Source: Psychrobacter sp. ANT_WB68 (lineage in GTDB: Bacteria > Pseudomonadota > Gammaproteobacteria > Pseudomonadales > Moraxellaceae). From it: DNA of 64,000 nt. The DNA lies in the NCBI RefSeq assembly GCF_008369115.1, contig NZ_VOAZ01000002.1:62001-126000 (forward strand). The letters run 5' to 3'. A model generated the notes under the pieces. The model was not told the origin of the DNA. It saw nothing but the letters and a program-made list of their open reading frames with translations, and did not search any database. The position numbers and the translations under genes were made by a program. Positions 49,874 through 58,590 of the stretch are shown here, piece after piece; the stretch's first letter is position 1, and each line of letters opens with the position of its first letter.

Positions 49874-51178
49874 ATGCTATTAAAAAAACAATACCTTGCT
49901 CTGTTTCCCGCTTTAGTCATGGTTGGCTGTACCAGTCAGCAGGCGATGCAAAAGCCCAGTAAACCTGTACGCCAAGGTAATGTGCAAATTACCCAGACCC
50001 AAACCATTCAGGTAAAGCCAACGCCCGTACCCGTCATCAAGCCGCAGCCCGTTGCCAAACCAAGCTATAACAGCTTTTCTGATTGGAAGTCTGATTTTTC
50101 CATGCGCGCGATTGCATCAGGCCACGATGCTTCAACCGTTCGCCGTCTGCTTGACTCCGCTTATTTAAATCAACAAGTCATCTCGCTTGATTCAGGACAA
50201 CCAGAGTTTTCTAAGATGCCATGGGAATATGTCGATTCTGCCGTATCAGATGGGCGTGTAAGCACGGGTAAGCGTAAATTTGCCGAACAGCGAGCGTTTC
50301 TATCGCAACTACAATCGCAGTATGGGGTTAATGCAGAAATCATCGCCGCAATTTGGGGTATGGAGTCATCATACGGTGTGGTAACTGGCAATAGCAGTAT
50401 TCCAAGCTCGCTTGCCAGCCTTGCTTATGATGGTCGCCGCCAAGAGTTTGCTGAAACTCAGCTATTGTCATTAGCGACGCTATTGCAGCGCGGTGATGTC
50501 TCTTGGTCACAGCTCGATGGTTCTTGGGCAGGTGGCATGGGGCAGACGCAGTTTATCCCTGATACGTGGCTCAAGCACGGGGTCGATGGCGATGGTAATG
50601 GTCACCGTAACCCATGGTCGACGGGTGATGCTTTAGCGTCTACTGCTAATTACCTGAGTAATTCAGGTTGGGTTCGTGGTCTTGCACCGTTTTATGAAGC
50701 AACTATTCCGTCATCATTTGATTATTCGCTGGTCGGTACCAAGCAACCTGCGGCTAGATGGGCGGCGATGGGTGTCGATACCATAGCCGATGTGTCCTTG
50801 GATGGTAATACTCAAATGGAGCTGTGGCTGCCAGCGGGTAAAGACGGTCCAGTCTTGCTGCTTAGCCCAAACTTTGATGTTATCAAGGTGTATAACAACT
50901 CATCAAGCTATGCGTTAGGTGTTAGTTTATTGGGTAAAGCGCTTGCAGGGCAGAGCGGATTACAGAAGTCATGGCCGCGCTATGAGCGTCCATTATCGAC
51001 AGCGCAAGTCCGTAATTTACAGCAGCGCTTGACCAGCTCGGGTTATGATACAAAGGGCGCTGACGGTATCGTCGGCACCAATACTCGACTAGCATTCCAA
51101 CGTTGGCAAGCAGACAATGGTCAGACGCCAGATGGTTTTATAACTCAGCGTAGCGCGTCTTCATTGGCGGGATGGTGA
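49874..51178 (+). CDS. mltB: MltB-family lytic murein transglycosylase lipoprotein
   Basis: 434 residues. Lipobox MVGC (Cys19), an MltB/Slt35 catalytic domain with WGMESSYGV (catalytic Glu), SLAYDGRRQEFAETQLLSL and SWAGGMGQTQFIPDTWLK, and a C-terminal peptidoglycan-binding domain (last ~60 residues, LQQRLTSSGYDTKGADGIVG). It cleaves peptidoglycan to 1,6-anhydroMurNAc products at the outer-membrane inner face. An upstream in-frame TTG at 49823 is rejected because the lipoprotein signal starts at the ATG. Confidence 0.9.
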   Translation: MLLKKQYLALFPALVMVGCTSQQAMQKPSKPVRQGNVQITQTQTIQVKPTPVPVIKPQPVAKPSYNSFSDWKSDFSMRAIASGHDASTVRRLLDSAYLNQQVISLDSGQPEFSKMPWEYVDSAVSDGRVSTGKRKFAEQRAFLSQLQSQYGVNAEIIAAIWGMESSYGVVTGNSSIPSSLASLAYDGRRQEFAETQLLSLATLLQRGDVSWSQLDGSWAGGMGQTQFIPDTWLKHGVDGDGNGHRNPWSTGDALASTANYLSNSGWVRGLAPFYEATIPSSFDYSLVGTKQPAARWAAMGVDTIADVSLDGNTQMELWLPAGKDGPVLLLSPNFDVIKVYNNSSSYALGVSLLGKALAGQSGLQKSWPRYERPLSTAQVRNLQQRLTSSGYDTKGADGIVGTNTRLAFQRWQADNGQTPDGFITQRSASSLAGW

Positions 51179-51270
51179 GACCGATTGAAGTCATTGTTTT
51201 TGGATAATCGTTATTTTCAGCGTTGGTTTTTACCATGAGTGTTTAAAATAGAATAAAGACTTTTTAACGA

Positions 51271-51306
51271 ACCCCATAAGCTAAAGGCAGCTTATGGGGT
51301 CATTTT
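51271..51306 (+). terminator. Probable terminator after mltB
   Basis: Perfect 12-bp stem ACCCCATAAGCT (51271-51282) with 51289-51300, 6-nt loop, followed by CATTTTAT. Confidence 0.65.
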
Positions 51307-51418
51307 ATGGTTGATTATATTAAATTTAAGATTCAAAACACACATGCTATAAGCGCAGCTATACTAAATTATCTATATAAAGCCACTTTTATTAAGCAGT
51401 ATTTAGACAATACTTCCT

Positions 51419-51898
51419 CTATCGATTCTCATCAGGGCGCTTAATACTGTCTGGGCTGGCCTCGTAAACAGCATTCAGTTCTGCTTCCGTGAGATATTTC
51501 TCTACAGTAGGATATAACTCTCGTTCTTCAAATCGAATATGGTCGTATAATAGGCTGCCAAGCTCTTTAACTTGCGCGACTGTGATGTCTTTACCGTTAG
51601 GTTTTTGTGCTGCTTCGACTGCATCCAGCAGTTGATATAATTGCTTATGTTGCCCATCGAGGGTTTCTAGTACCGAAGCAACCTTAGGTTGAGTGGCGCG
51701 ATATGGTTCTAAAGCTTTAGCGATTAAGGTGTCTTCAATTTGGAAATGATATTGCATGTCGTTAATATAAGCTGTGAGATTATGCCAGTGTTTAGCAACT
51801 TCTTTAGGATCGTCAGCGCACTCTTTCGCATGACGAGACAGATTAAGTCCAAGGTGATGCTGACGTGACAATGGCTGTAATTGATTGGTGCGTTTCAT
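51419..51898 (-). CDS. Hemerythrin-like domain protein
   Basis: 159 residues. Iron-ligand pattern of hemerythrins: RQHHLGL near the N-terminus, YHFQIEDTLI, DGQHKQLYQL and DHIRFEERELYP, with helices between. Probably a di-iron sensor or oxygen/NO-handling protein in the cytosol; exact role unknown. Divergent from the CopD-like gene with 60 bp between starts, suggesting shared control. Confidence 0.85.
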   Translation of the reverse strand: MKRTNQLQPLSRQHHLGLNLSRHAKECADDPKEVAKHWHNLTAYINDMQYHFQIEDTLIAKALEPYRATQPKVASVLETLDGQHKQLYQLLDAVEAAQKPNGKDITVAQVKELGSLLYDHIRFEERELYPTVEKYLTEAELNAVYEASPDSIKRPDENR

Positions 51899-51958
51899 AA
51901 TTCAATACCTTAATACGTTAAGCAGTCATAATGAATTCATTACCTGGAGCAATACTTT

Positions 51959-52396
51959 ATGTTCAACTATCTACTAATTCTGCACTTACTCGGGGCAGCA
52001 ATTTGGACAGGTGGTCATTTAATACTAGCATTAGTGGTGCTACCTAAAGTGCTATCTTCACGTAATTTAGACGCATTATTACAATTTGAGCAGCAGTTCG
52101 AAAAAATTGGTATGCCAGCTTTAGGTATTCAAATCATCACTGGATTATGGATGGCATATAGAATACTACCCGATATGAGCGCTTGGTTTACTTTTGATAA
52201 TGACATTAGCATATTGATTGGTATGAAGCTGATTTTATTACTGATGACAGCAATGGTCGCTATACATGCACGTTTTTGGGTAATACCAAAGCTATCTGCC
52301 GATAATCTGAATGGTTTCGCTGTTAATATTCTTTTGGTCACGCTATTTGCCGTGTCATTCGTAGTAGTCGGTACGTTGTTTCGTACAGGACTTTGA
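51959..52396 (+). CDS. CopD-family membrane protein
   Basis: 145 residues, four membrane segments. Histidines in LHLLGAAIWTGGHLIL (His9, His19) and VAIHARFWVIP are in positions typical of CopD-like or cytochrome-b561-like small membrane proteins. GGAG lies about 12 nt before the ATG. Divergent pair with the hemerythrin gene suggests a redox or metal role, which is inference. Confidence 0.72.
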   Translation: MFNYLLILHLLGAAIWTGGHLILALVVLPKVLSSRNLDALLQFEQQFEKIGMPALGIQIITGLWMAYRILPDMSAWFTFDNDISILIGMKLILLLMTAMVAIHARFWVIPKLSADNLNGFAVNILLVTLFAVSFVVVGTLFRTGL

Positions 52397-52700
52397 TAGG
52401 TAGAATTGTGAGCTGCAAACAATACTCATGCTAAAGCTGCTGTCTTATCGAGTGGCGTTGCAGCAACTTTTGTGCTCCAAAACGATAAAGTGACTTCTGG
52501 TGCTTTTGATATAGCAGCCTTCATTGGATCGTTGTCCGAAGTCATAGACGGGTATTAAGCTTGTACGCATGCGTGGATTCACTTTCTTGATAAGCAGCTT
52601 TAGTGCCTGTTGCATGCTGTAGAACTACTCAGTTATCAATATAGCTATTAAGACAGTGTCAAGATAGATGCCCTTAAAGGCATTAACGTATTGTAATTTT
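52397..52700 (+). other. Intergenic region with a start-less open stretch
   Basis: About 300 bp. From 52412 to about 52556 a frame is open and protein-like (ATFVLQNDKVTSGAFDIAAF) with no start codon or ribosome site. It may be the tail of a decayed gene; I do not recognise it. Nothing else seen. Confidence 0.3.
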
Positions 52701-54347
52701 TTAGAAAACCAACGTCACACATAGTCCTTTATTACCGTTGTTCTGCCCCGAATCGGTTAACGCCGCCGCACGCATAAAAACGTCAATACCTGCCTGCTCA
52801 CAGATAGATTTAACGATTGATAGTCCTAGTCCCGTACCCTCTATTTCGGCTGTCTTCTTGCCTGCCCTGTCAGAGCGTCCTGTATCGGCAAAATCTCCTA
52901 AAAACCCATCTATTACTTTAGGTGGCTGATTGAGCCGTACAAATGGTTCAAACACCTTGGCAAAGTCATCAGGGTGAATGCCTGTGCCGGAATCTATTAT
53001 TTGTAATACCAGTCTGTCATTTATCTTATTAACAGGTTTGTTTGTTTTTCCAGAATGTATAACGTGCTTACCAAAATTAGACTGGGTACTCAAAGTTAAT
53101 GATTTAAAGCTCTCTTTATACTGATCAAAATCAAACAGTTTAACGATTACTTGGCCGTTGTCTGGGGTATAAACGATAGCGTTTTGAATCAGGTTTTTGA
53201 TAAGCATTAATAATGAAGTCGCATCTATATTTACTTTGCTATTAGACTGCAGATCAACAATCAGCTCGATATTTTTATGATCAGCAATGGGAATAAGTAA
53301 TCCAATCGCTTGCTCGACGATTAGTTTTACTTGGGATTCTGTTTCATCAGAACCCAATGCGTGATGAATATTGCCGGCCCGAGCAAGAGTGAGTAGCTGC
53401 TCAACCAAACGCTGATTGCGCTTGAGGCGGATAGCCAGTTTATCCAAGCCTTCTATCATGACATCATCTTCAGCAATGCGCTGTAATCGTTGCAGCTGTA
53501 GTGAGATAGCGGTGAGTGGTGAGCGCATCTCGTGCGCCGCATCGGCTATAAAGCGTTGTTGACGCTCAATACTGACTTTTACCAGTGCCAGTAATCTATT
53601 TAAAGATCCTGCCAAAGGTAATAACTCAAAAGGTAGGTGCTCAATCTGTAGAGGATTTAAGTCGTTTTCATTACGCGCCCTTATCTCACTATGTAATTCG
53701 CGTACAGGTTTCATCATTCGCCACATGATAAAAGGTAGCAAAAATATTAACAGTGCTATACCGATAATAAGTGGTAAAAACGACTGTAGAGCGCTGGCTT
53801 TGGCTAAATCATCTTGTAGGTCAGTTTGCTGGCGTAGGATAAGGGCAAATTTTTCGTTGGTACTCGAGGGTTTGATGCTGACGTCACTTCTATAAGTTCT
53901 CCAAGTGTGGCCGTCAATTTCTTGATCGCTTATTCCCGATGGGATATCCGCTAATAACTCGTTTGGAATAGGTTTTGAGTAATCATGCCCATTACTTTTA
54001 TTGTCATTCTGATAATCTTTGACAAGATTAATGGGTTGCACGGGTATCCTGACAATATCAACTGTAATGGCACCATCATCATCATCGGTATCGAAATGAA
54101 TGTTGGGGCTCGCACTTTTATTATTGTCTGCAAGAATTGTAGTGCTATTTAAACCATTAATATTGAGCGATTGCTCTAATAATGCCGCTGTATTTTTTAG
54201 ATTGTCATCTTGAAAATCGTTTATCTCGTTATAGCTATACCAAAATCCATAGCCACCGGCGATGATTGCCAATAGTAATAATGACAAAACAGACCAAAAC
54301 ATCAGTTGGAACTGTAGGGAGTTAATGAGCTTTTGAAATTTAGCCAT
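52701..54347 (-). CDS. Sensor histidine kinase, PmrB/QseC-like
   Basis: 548 residues. Membrane segments at about 13-33 and 183-205 flank a ~150-residue periplasmic domain with an acidic cluster (HFDTDDDDGAITVD). HAMP, then HisKA FIADAAHEMRSPLTAISLQL (His272), N box LLMLIKNLIQNAIVYTPDNG, and G boxes LQIIDSGTGIHPDDF and GTGLGLSIVKSICEQ. It is 37 bp downstream of its response regulator. The acidic periplasmic cluster is the kind of feature that binds cationic ligands or metals in PmrB/PhoQ/QseC sensors. Confidence 0.88.
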   Translation of the reverse strand: MAKFQKLINSLQFQLMFWSVLSLLLLAIIAGGYGFWYSYNEINDFQDDNLKNTAALLEQSLNINGLNSTTILADNNKSASPNIHFDTDDDDGAITVDIVRIPVQPINLVKDYQNDNKSNGHDYSKPIPNELLADIPSGISDQEIDGHTWRTYRSDVSIKPSSTNEKFALILRQQTDLQDDLAKASALQSFLPLIIGIALLIFLLPFIMWRMMKPVRELHSEIRARNENDLNPLQIEHLPFELLPLAGSLNRLLALVKVSIERQQRFIADAAHEMRSPLTAISLQLQRLQRIAEDDVMIEGLDKLAIRLKRNQRLVEQLLTLARAGNIHHALGSDETESQVKLIVEQAIGLLIPIADHKNIELIVDLQSNSKVNIDATSLLMLIKNLIQNAIVYTPDNGQVIVKLFDFDQYKESFKSLTLSTQSNFGKHVIHSGKTNKPVNKINDRLVLQIIDSGTGIHPDDFAKVFEPFVRLNQPPKVIDGFLGDFADTGRSDRAGKKTAEIEGTGLGLSIVKSICEQAGIDVFMRAAALTDSGQNNGNKGLCVTLVF

Positions 54348-54384
54348 CTTAGGCGACTTCTATGAATGGTAAGATATTTTAGGG

Positions 54385-55044
54385 TTATGAATTGCTTATA
54401 TACCAACCCAATCCGCGAACGTTTTTTATCCTATTTTGCCCGACCTTTTTGCGTAAATTATGAATCAAAAACTCAATAGCATTGCTCTCAACTTCATCGC
54501 CCCAGCCATATAATGAGTCCTCAAGCTCAGTCTTGGACATGACCTTTTCAGGGGCGAGCATAAAGGTGGTGAGCAGCATGTATTCCTTGGCAGTCAAGTC
54601 AACAGGCGCATTATCTATTAGGACACGCTTATGTGCGGTATCGAGGTTTAGGTTGCCAACGCTAAGCTGATTGTCTGATTTGCCTTGTGCACGGCGAATA
54701 AGCACCCGCATCCGCGCAAATATTTCTCCAAGCTCAAAAGGCTTAACCACATAATCATCTGCCCCTGAATCAAGACCAGCGATACGGTCTTTTACGTCAT
54801 CGCGCGCGGTAATGATTAATACTGGAGTATCAATCTTCGTGTCACGAATAGCGGTCAATACGCCCATGCCATCGATTTCAGGTAAACCTAAATCCAATAG
54901 GATAATGTCATAAGGTTGAACCTTTAAGGTCAGAATTGCTTGGCGCCCATCTTTTACCCAATCAACGGTATAAGCCTCGTCTTGTAAGGCTTCAGTAAGG
55001 CTCTCACCAATCATTAAATCGTCTTCGACCAGTAGCACGCGCAT
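54385..55044 (-). CDS. OmpR-family response regulator, PmrA/QseB-like
   Basis: 219 residues. Receiver domain with the acidic pair in VLLVEDDL, phospho-acceptor Asp51 (IILLDLGLP), TARDD and KPFELGE, then a winged-helix domain (LTAKEYMLLTTFMLAPE and IKNVRGLGWYI). The sequence style is PmrA/QseB. It lies in a minus-strand run dgkA-PAP2-regulator-kinase whose first promoter carries a PmrA-type direct repeat, so positive autoregulation is likely. Confidence 0.9.
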   Translation of the reverse strand: MRVLLVEDDLMIGESLTEALQDEAYTVDWVKDGRQAILTLKVQPYDIILLDLGLPEIDGMGVLTAIRDTKIDTPVLIITARDDVKDRIAGLDSGADDYVVKPFELGEIFARMRVLIRRAQGKSDNQLSVGNLNLDTAHKRVLIDNAPVDLTAKEYMLLTTFMLAPEKVMSKTELEDSLYGWGDEVESNAIEFLIHNLRKKVGQNRIKNVRGLGWYISNS

Positions 55045-55167
55045 GGGACGTCCTTATATTATTAGTGATGCGATATATCGATAGACCAAAGACCTCATCT
55101 ATAGGGGCATGGTGTCATTACTAATGTTTTAAATAGTGGTAAGGAGTATTTATTAAGAGCGCTGCCG

Positions 55168-55932
55168 TTACTTTATTATAGGGTCAAATTTCATGTTCTC
55201 AGCTTTAGTCAAATCAACCTTAGCAAAGAAGAGCATCGCCAATCCGCAAGCTAGCGACCATGCTAGCAGCATCGATACCAGAGTATGGCTGAAAAAGTGA
55301 TCGCCAAATGCCATTTTATATAATCCCATTATCCAGCCTAAAGCAGTGACTATTATAAATATTCTCATACGATAGCGCTGTAGAGTAGGTAGATACGCTA
55401 GCCCATATAGCGCAAAACCCGCGCTGGCATGAGCTGCTGGAAAGCACTTCGCGTCGGTTTTGGCGACTATGTTTTGCCAAATACTGAGGTACGGTAAATC
55501 GCCATTAAACAAGTATAGATGGTTCGGGCAACTGACGTGTGTGACACTTTTTAGGGTGGCGATAATGGTTGGCACCACAATGATTACCAGCAATAAATAT
55601 CCAATTTCACGACCGGACAAAGCTGCTGTTGGTTTCAATAACGATGGTTTGATGACCGTAGTATTGGCATTAGAGTGTGGACGCTGCCTGTATCTCCAAA
55701 TGGATATCATCAGTAGATAAATACCAAACAGTATTAATAATAATTTAGGACCATCATAAAAGAGAAATCTATAAGGCTGTGCGCCTTTTTCTAATAACCA
55801 ATGCCCATCCGAATAGAAAAGCTCGCTGATACGAACATCCCATTGGCTGTGTTCCAACATCAGCGTAGCGATGACAGTCAAGGTCAACAATAGCAATAAC
55901 TGCGCAATACCAGATTTAGTCGCTCTATTCAT
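55168..55932 (-). CDS. PAP2-family phosphatase (membrane)
   Basis: 254 residues with about six membrane segments. The PAP2 motifs are present in a variant form: KSVTHVSCPNHL (motif 1 with Cys in place of Arg), CFPAAHASAGFAL (motif 2, PAAH instead of PSGH) and GDHFFSH (motif 3 His). ATG 55932 is preceded by AGGTG. It would act on lipid phosphates such as undecaprenyl diphosphate, phosphatidate or lipid A phosphate. Located between dgkA and the two-component genes. Confidence 0.82.
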   Translation of the reverse strand: MNRATKSGIAQLLLLLTLTVIATLMLEHSQWDVRISELFYSDGHWLLEKGAQPYRFLFYDGPKLLLILFGIYLLMISIWRYRQRPHSNANTTVIKPSLLKPTAALSGREIGYLLLVIIVVPTIIATLKSVTHVSCPNHLYLFNGDLPYLSIWQNIVAKTDAKCFPAAHASAGFALYGLAYLPTLQRYRMRIFIIVTALGWIMGLYKMAFGDHFFSHTLVSMLLAWSLACGLAMLFFAKVDLTKAENMKFDPIIK

Positions 55933-55982
55933 TATCACACCTTAAAAACTGTTAGATCTATAAAAAACCAGTTAGGCATTGC

Positions 55983-56456
55983 TTAAAATAAAAGCGGTGA
56001 TAATGCAAGTAACCATAAGATAAACAACAGTAACAATGATAAGAACTGGGCAGCAGAACCCACATCTTTTGCTATTTTAGCGAGAGGGTGTTGAGCGGTT
56101 GAAGTATGGTCGACACTGGCTTCAATACCAGTATTAAATAGCTCAACGATAAGCGATAAAAAAGAAGCGCTTATTAACATCATTTTTACATTAATATCAA
56201 AAGGCATGACTATGATGACAATGAACAGCACGAGATTGAGCCAAAGGACTTGTCTAAAAGCTGCCTCAAACTTATAAGCCGCTTTAAAACCATCTATAGA
56301 GTAACCAGTGGCTTTTATGATACGAGAAAGACCTTTTTTACCTTTAGCATCGCTGGCATAGCTATCGGCTGCGAGCAATTGATTAGAGGTTGGTTGGCTC
56401 AAAGGATCATGATTGGTCTTTTCGTCATTGCGACTGCTAAGATGGTCATTGCTCAT
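55983..56456 (-). CDS. dgkA: Diacylglycerol kinase DgkA
   Basis: 157 residues. Core DgkA fold of three membrane helices with EAAFRQ, VELFNTGIEASVDHTS and HPLAKIAKDVGSAAQ (catalytic and metal residues). About 38 polar N-terminal residues are extra compared with the usual ~120. DgkA phosphorylates diacylglycerol, which is released when phosphoethanolamine is transferred from phosphatidylethanolamine to lipid A by EptA. First gene of the operon, with the PmrA-type box 66 bp before its ATG. Confidence 0.93.
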   Translation of the reverse strand: MSNDHLSSRNDEKTNHDPLSQPTSNQLLAADSYASDAKGKKGLSRIIKATGYSIDGFKAAYKFEAAFRQVLWLNLVLFIVIIVMPFDINVKMMLISASFLSLIVELFNTGIEASVDHTSTAQHPLAKIAKDVGSAAQFLSLLLLFILWLLALSPLLF

Positions 56457-56505
56457 ATAAATTCTCAGTAATCATGAATATCAGGGTTGATGGTAAATTT
56501 TAAGC

Positions 56506-56542
56506 AGTATAAGGCAATGATGATTAAGAAAGCGTTAAGACC
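56506..56542 (-). promoter_or_regulatory. PmrA-type box and -10 of the dgkA operon
   Basis: On the minus strand: CTTAACGCTTTCTTAAT (preceded by GGT), 11 bp, then TATACT (56506-56511). The two CTTAA half-sites are 11 bp apart, as in PmrA boxes, and the second overlaps the -35 position. The same 20 bases including GGT recur at 57534-57553. Confidence 0.75.
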
Positions 56543-56631
56543 ATATAGATTCGTTGAGGTAAAAAATCACCAAAATAGCTTCTGATTTAGAAGCGCTATC
56601 ACTAGTTGCCTAGGATCTAAATACTAAATAA

Positions 56632-56672
56632 GCAATAGCCGATACCACGTCTAGCATAGTATCAGCTATTGC
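56632..56672. terminator. Imperfect hairpin between the PepSY gene and dgkA
   Basis: 14-bp stem with one mismatch (56632-56645 with 56659-56672) and a 13-nt loop. In minus orientation it is followed by TTATTT, so it may end the PepSY transcript. Confidence 0.5.
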
Positions 56673-56726
56673 CTACTTTTAAAGTGGTGGATTAAAAATT
56701 AAACCTTTATAGGTTAAGGAGTTAGT

Positions 56727-57308
56727 TTAGTCATCATCTTCTACATCGACTTGACTGCTTAAGACTTTGCCAGTATTGGCATCTATACTCACATCATATA
56801 TCTGATTGCCTTTGACAACTTCAATATCGTAAAGAGACTGGCCCTTTTTTAGCTCAAACTCAGCACTAATCACTTTACCATTCACACTTTGTGCTGCTTT
56901 TTGCATGGCACTCGTCAGCGTAACTTTGGCTTGCTTCATGGCACTATATTCAGCCATATCCTTTTTATCTAGTTTCTCTTGCTTGGTCTTAAGAACTTTA
57001 CCGGTATTGGCATCAATCTTCACTTCATAAGCTGTACCTTTTGCCACGAACTCGACTTCATATTTGCTGGTCCCATCATCGTCATCATAATCAAACTCGG
57101 CACTAACCAGATCACCTTTGGCATTTTGTTTGGCGATATTGATTGCCTGCGTTAGGCTGATTTTACTTTGCATGGCGCTGACAGCTTCACTTGAGCTGGC
57201 TGCAGCTTTAGTGTTGGTAGCAGCTGGCGCTGCGATAGCTGCTGCGCCCACACCTGCAATACTAAGGGCAACAATCATTGATTTGCTTAACATTGATACG
57301 TTTTTCAT
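56727..57308 (-). CDS. Secreted protein with two PepSY domains
   Basis: 193 residues. Signal peptide (about 1-27, ending AAIAAPA). Two PepSY repeats: ISLTQAINIAKQNAKGDLVS with KVDANTGKVL-type ends (YEVKIDANTGKVLKTKQ), and VTLTSAMQKAAQSVNGKVIS with YDVSIDANTGKVLSSQ. The tail is acidic (VDVEDDD). ATG 57308 follows AAAGGA by 8 nt. PepSY genes often sit beside envelope two-component systems; the ligand is unknown. Divergent from the COG4705-type gene. Confidence 0.85.
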   Translation of the reverse strand: MKNVSMLSKSMIVALSIAGVGAAAIAAPAATNTKAAASSSEAVSAMQSKISLTQAINIAKQNAKGDLVSAEFDYDDDDGTSKYEVEFVAKGTAYEVKIDANTGKVLKTKQEKLDKKDMAEYSAMKQAKVTLTSAMQKAAQSVNGKVISAEFELKKGQSLYDIEVVKGNQIYDVSIDANTGKVLSSQVDVEDDD

Positions 57309-57418
57309 AAGATTCATCCTTTAGATTAAGTCAGTTTCTGACACTCCCTTTAATGGTGTTGTCAGCTACCTTATTGGTATGAATCTATACTAGCAAATGA
57401 GACATAGGAGACACTTAG

Positions 57419-57442
57419 CGCTAATTAAGGGTTTAATTAGCG
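57419..57442. promoter_or_regulatory. Perfect 10-bp palindrome in a divergent promoter region
   Basis: CGCTAATTAA (57419-57428), a 4-bp spacer, and TTAATTAGCG (57433-57442). It contains TTAA half-sites, but their 8-bp spacing differs from the 11-bp PmrA-type boxes. It sits between the PepSY gene and the box at 57534. Operator or hairpin; no T run. Confidence 0.45.
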
Positions 57443-57533
57443 ACCAAAATTTTCTAGGTCATTAGGTTAATAAATGAAAGGCAATCTTTAGCAGTCGTTT
57501 AAGTGAAAAAAACAAGCAGAGGGTAGCTGATGA

Positions 57534-57570
57534 GGTCTTAACGCTTTCTTAATAACTGGGTGGTTAATAT
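57534..57570 (+). promoter_or_regulatory. PmrA-type box and -10 of the COG4705-type gene
   Basis: CTTAACGCTTTCTTAAT (preceded by GGT at 57534-57536), then 11 bp, then TAATAT (57565-57570). The box is identical over 20 bases to that before dgkA and oriented toward the gene at 57632, 78 bp away. Confidence 0.75.
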
Positions 57571-57631
57571 GGTTCTATGGCGTAGCAAAAATAGTGCTAT
57601 CTCATCACTACCTTATAAAAGGAAAGTATCT

Positions 57632-58438
57632 ATGTCTACTTACCAGCACTCTCTACCACCTATAAATGGGGTACCCAAGCAATCAAAATACGCCACCATG
57701 CTTAATAAAGTACCGGAAATAACGTTGGTGTTTTGGCTGATAAAAATGATGTCGACCACCGTCGGTGAAACGGCCGCTGACTTTATGATTTTCAATTTCA
57801 AATTAGGGTTGCCAACGACGTCCCTTATCATGACAGTGCTGTTTTTAGTTGCTTTGACCATACAGCTAAAAGCAAAAGACTATATACCGTGGAAATACTG
57901 GTTAACCGTAGTATTCGTCAGTGTGCTCGGTACGCTCATCACTGATAACATGACCGATAATCTAGGTATACCATTGTCCCTCTCGACCATAGGTTTTAGT
58001 GTGGTGCTGGCAATCGTGTTTTCTATTTGGTACGCCAGAGAAAAAACCTTGTCTATCCATCACATCGATACCTTTCCCCGTGAGTTGTTCTATTGGACGG
58101 CCATCTTAGCGACTTTCGCACTGGGCACTGCCGCAGGAGACTGGTTTGCAGAAGGGCTTAATATCGGTTATCAAAACTCTACTCTGATATTTGCTAGTGG
58201 TATCGCCTTCATCGCAGTAGGATTTTATGTGCTAAAACTTAATAATGTTTGGTGTTTTTGGCTGGCTTATATTTTGACCCGTCCTTTAGGAGCGGCGCTT
58301 GGTGATTGGTTGTCTCAACCCATCAAAAATGGTGGATTAGATTTGGGCGTCACTAGCATCAGCATCGTATTTTTACTGATGATAGTGGGTCTAGTTGGGT
58401 ATGAGACTTATAAAAAGGGTATTCAAAAAAAAGTATGA
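57632..58438 (+). CDS. COG4705-type membrane protein of unknown function
   Basis: 268 residues with about seven to eight membrane helices and an internal repeat: the motif T..(G)...(D) recurs in MMSTTVGETAADFMIF, LGTLITDNMTDNLGI, FALGTAAGDWFAEGLNIGY and RPLGAALGDWLSQPIKNGG. This fits the uncharacterised COG4705 membrane-protein family. ATG 57632 follows AAAGGAA by 9 nt; the frame extends upstream to an unlikely start at 57560. Its promoter carries the same box as dgkA and eptA, so it probably belongs to the cationic-stress/lipid A response. Confidence 0.78.
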   Translation: MSTYQHSLPPINGVPKQSKYATMLNKVPEITLVFWLIKMMSTTVGETAADFMIFNFKLGLPTTSLIMTVLFLVALTIQLKAKDYIPWKYWLTVVFVSVLGTLITDNMTDNLGIPLSLSTIGFSVVLAIVFSIWYAREKTLSIHHIDTFPRELFYWTAILATFALGTAAGDWFAEGLNIGYQNSTLIFASGIAFIAVGFYVLKLNNVWCFWLAYILTRPLGAALGDWLSQPIKNGGLDLGVTSISIVFLLMIVGLVGYETYKKGIQKKV

Positions 58439-58590
58439 AACTAAAGGTTTGAAACTAAAGGTTGAGTCTGAAGTTAAACTAATATCTGCTACAAAAGCGT
58501 GTTATAAGTAAGATGATTGAAGATTGGTTAAAAGCAAGATCTCATAGGTAGCATGATCTCAATTCCCATTAATGAAGCTTGATTAATACT

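Noticed and set aside
51896..51930. PmrA-type box between the hemerythrin and CopD-like genes
   Set aside because: TTAA motifs occur there but at 8-bp spacing and in opposing orientation, not the 11-bp direct repeat.
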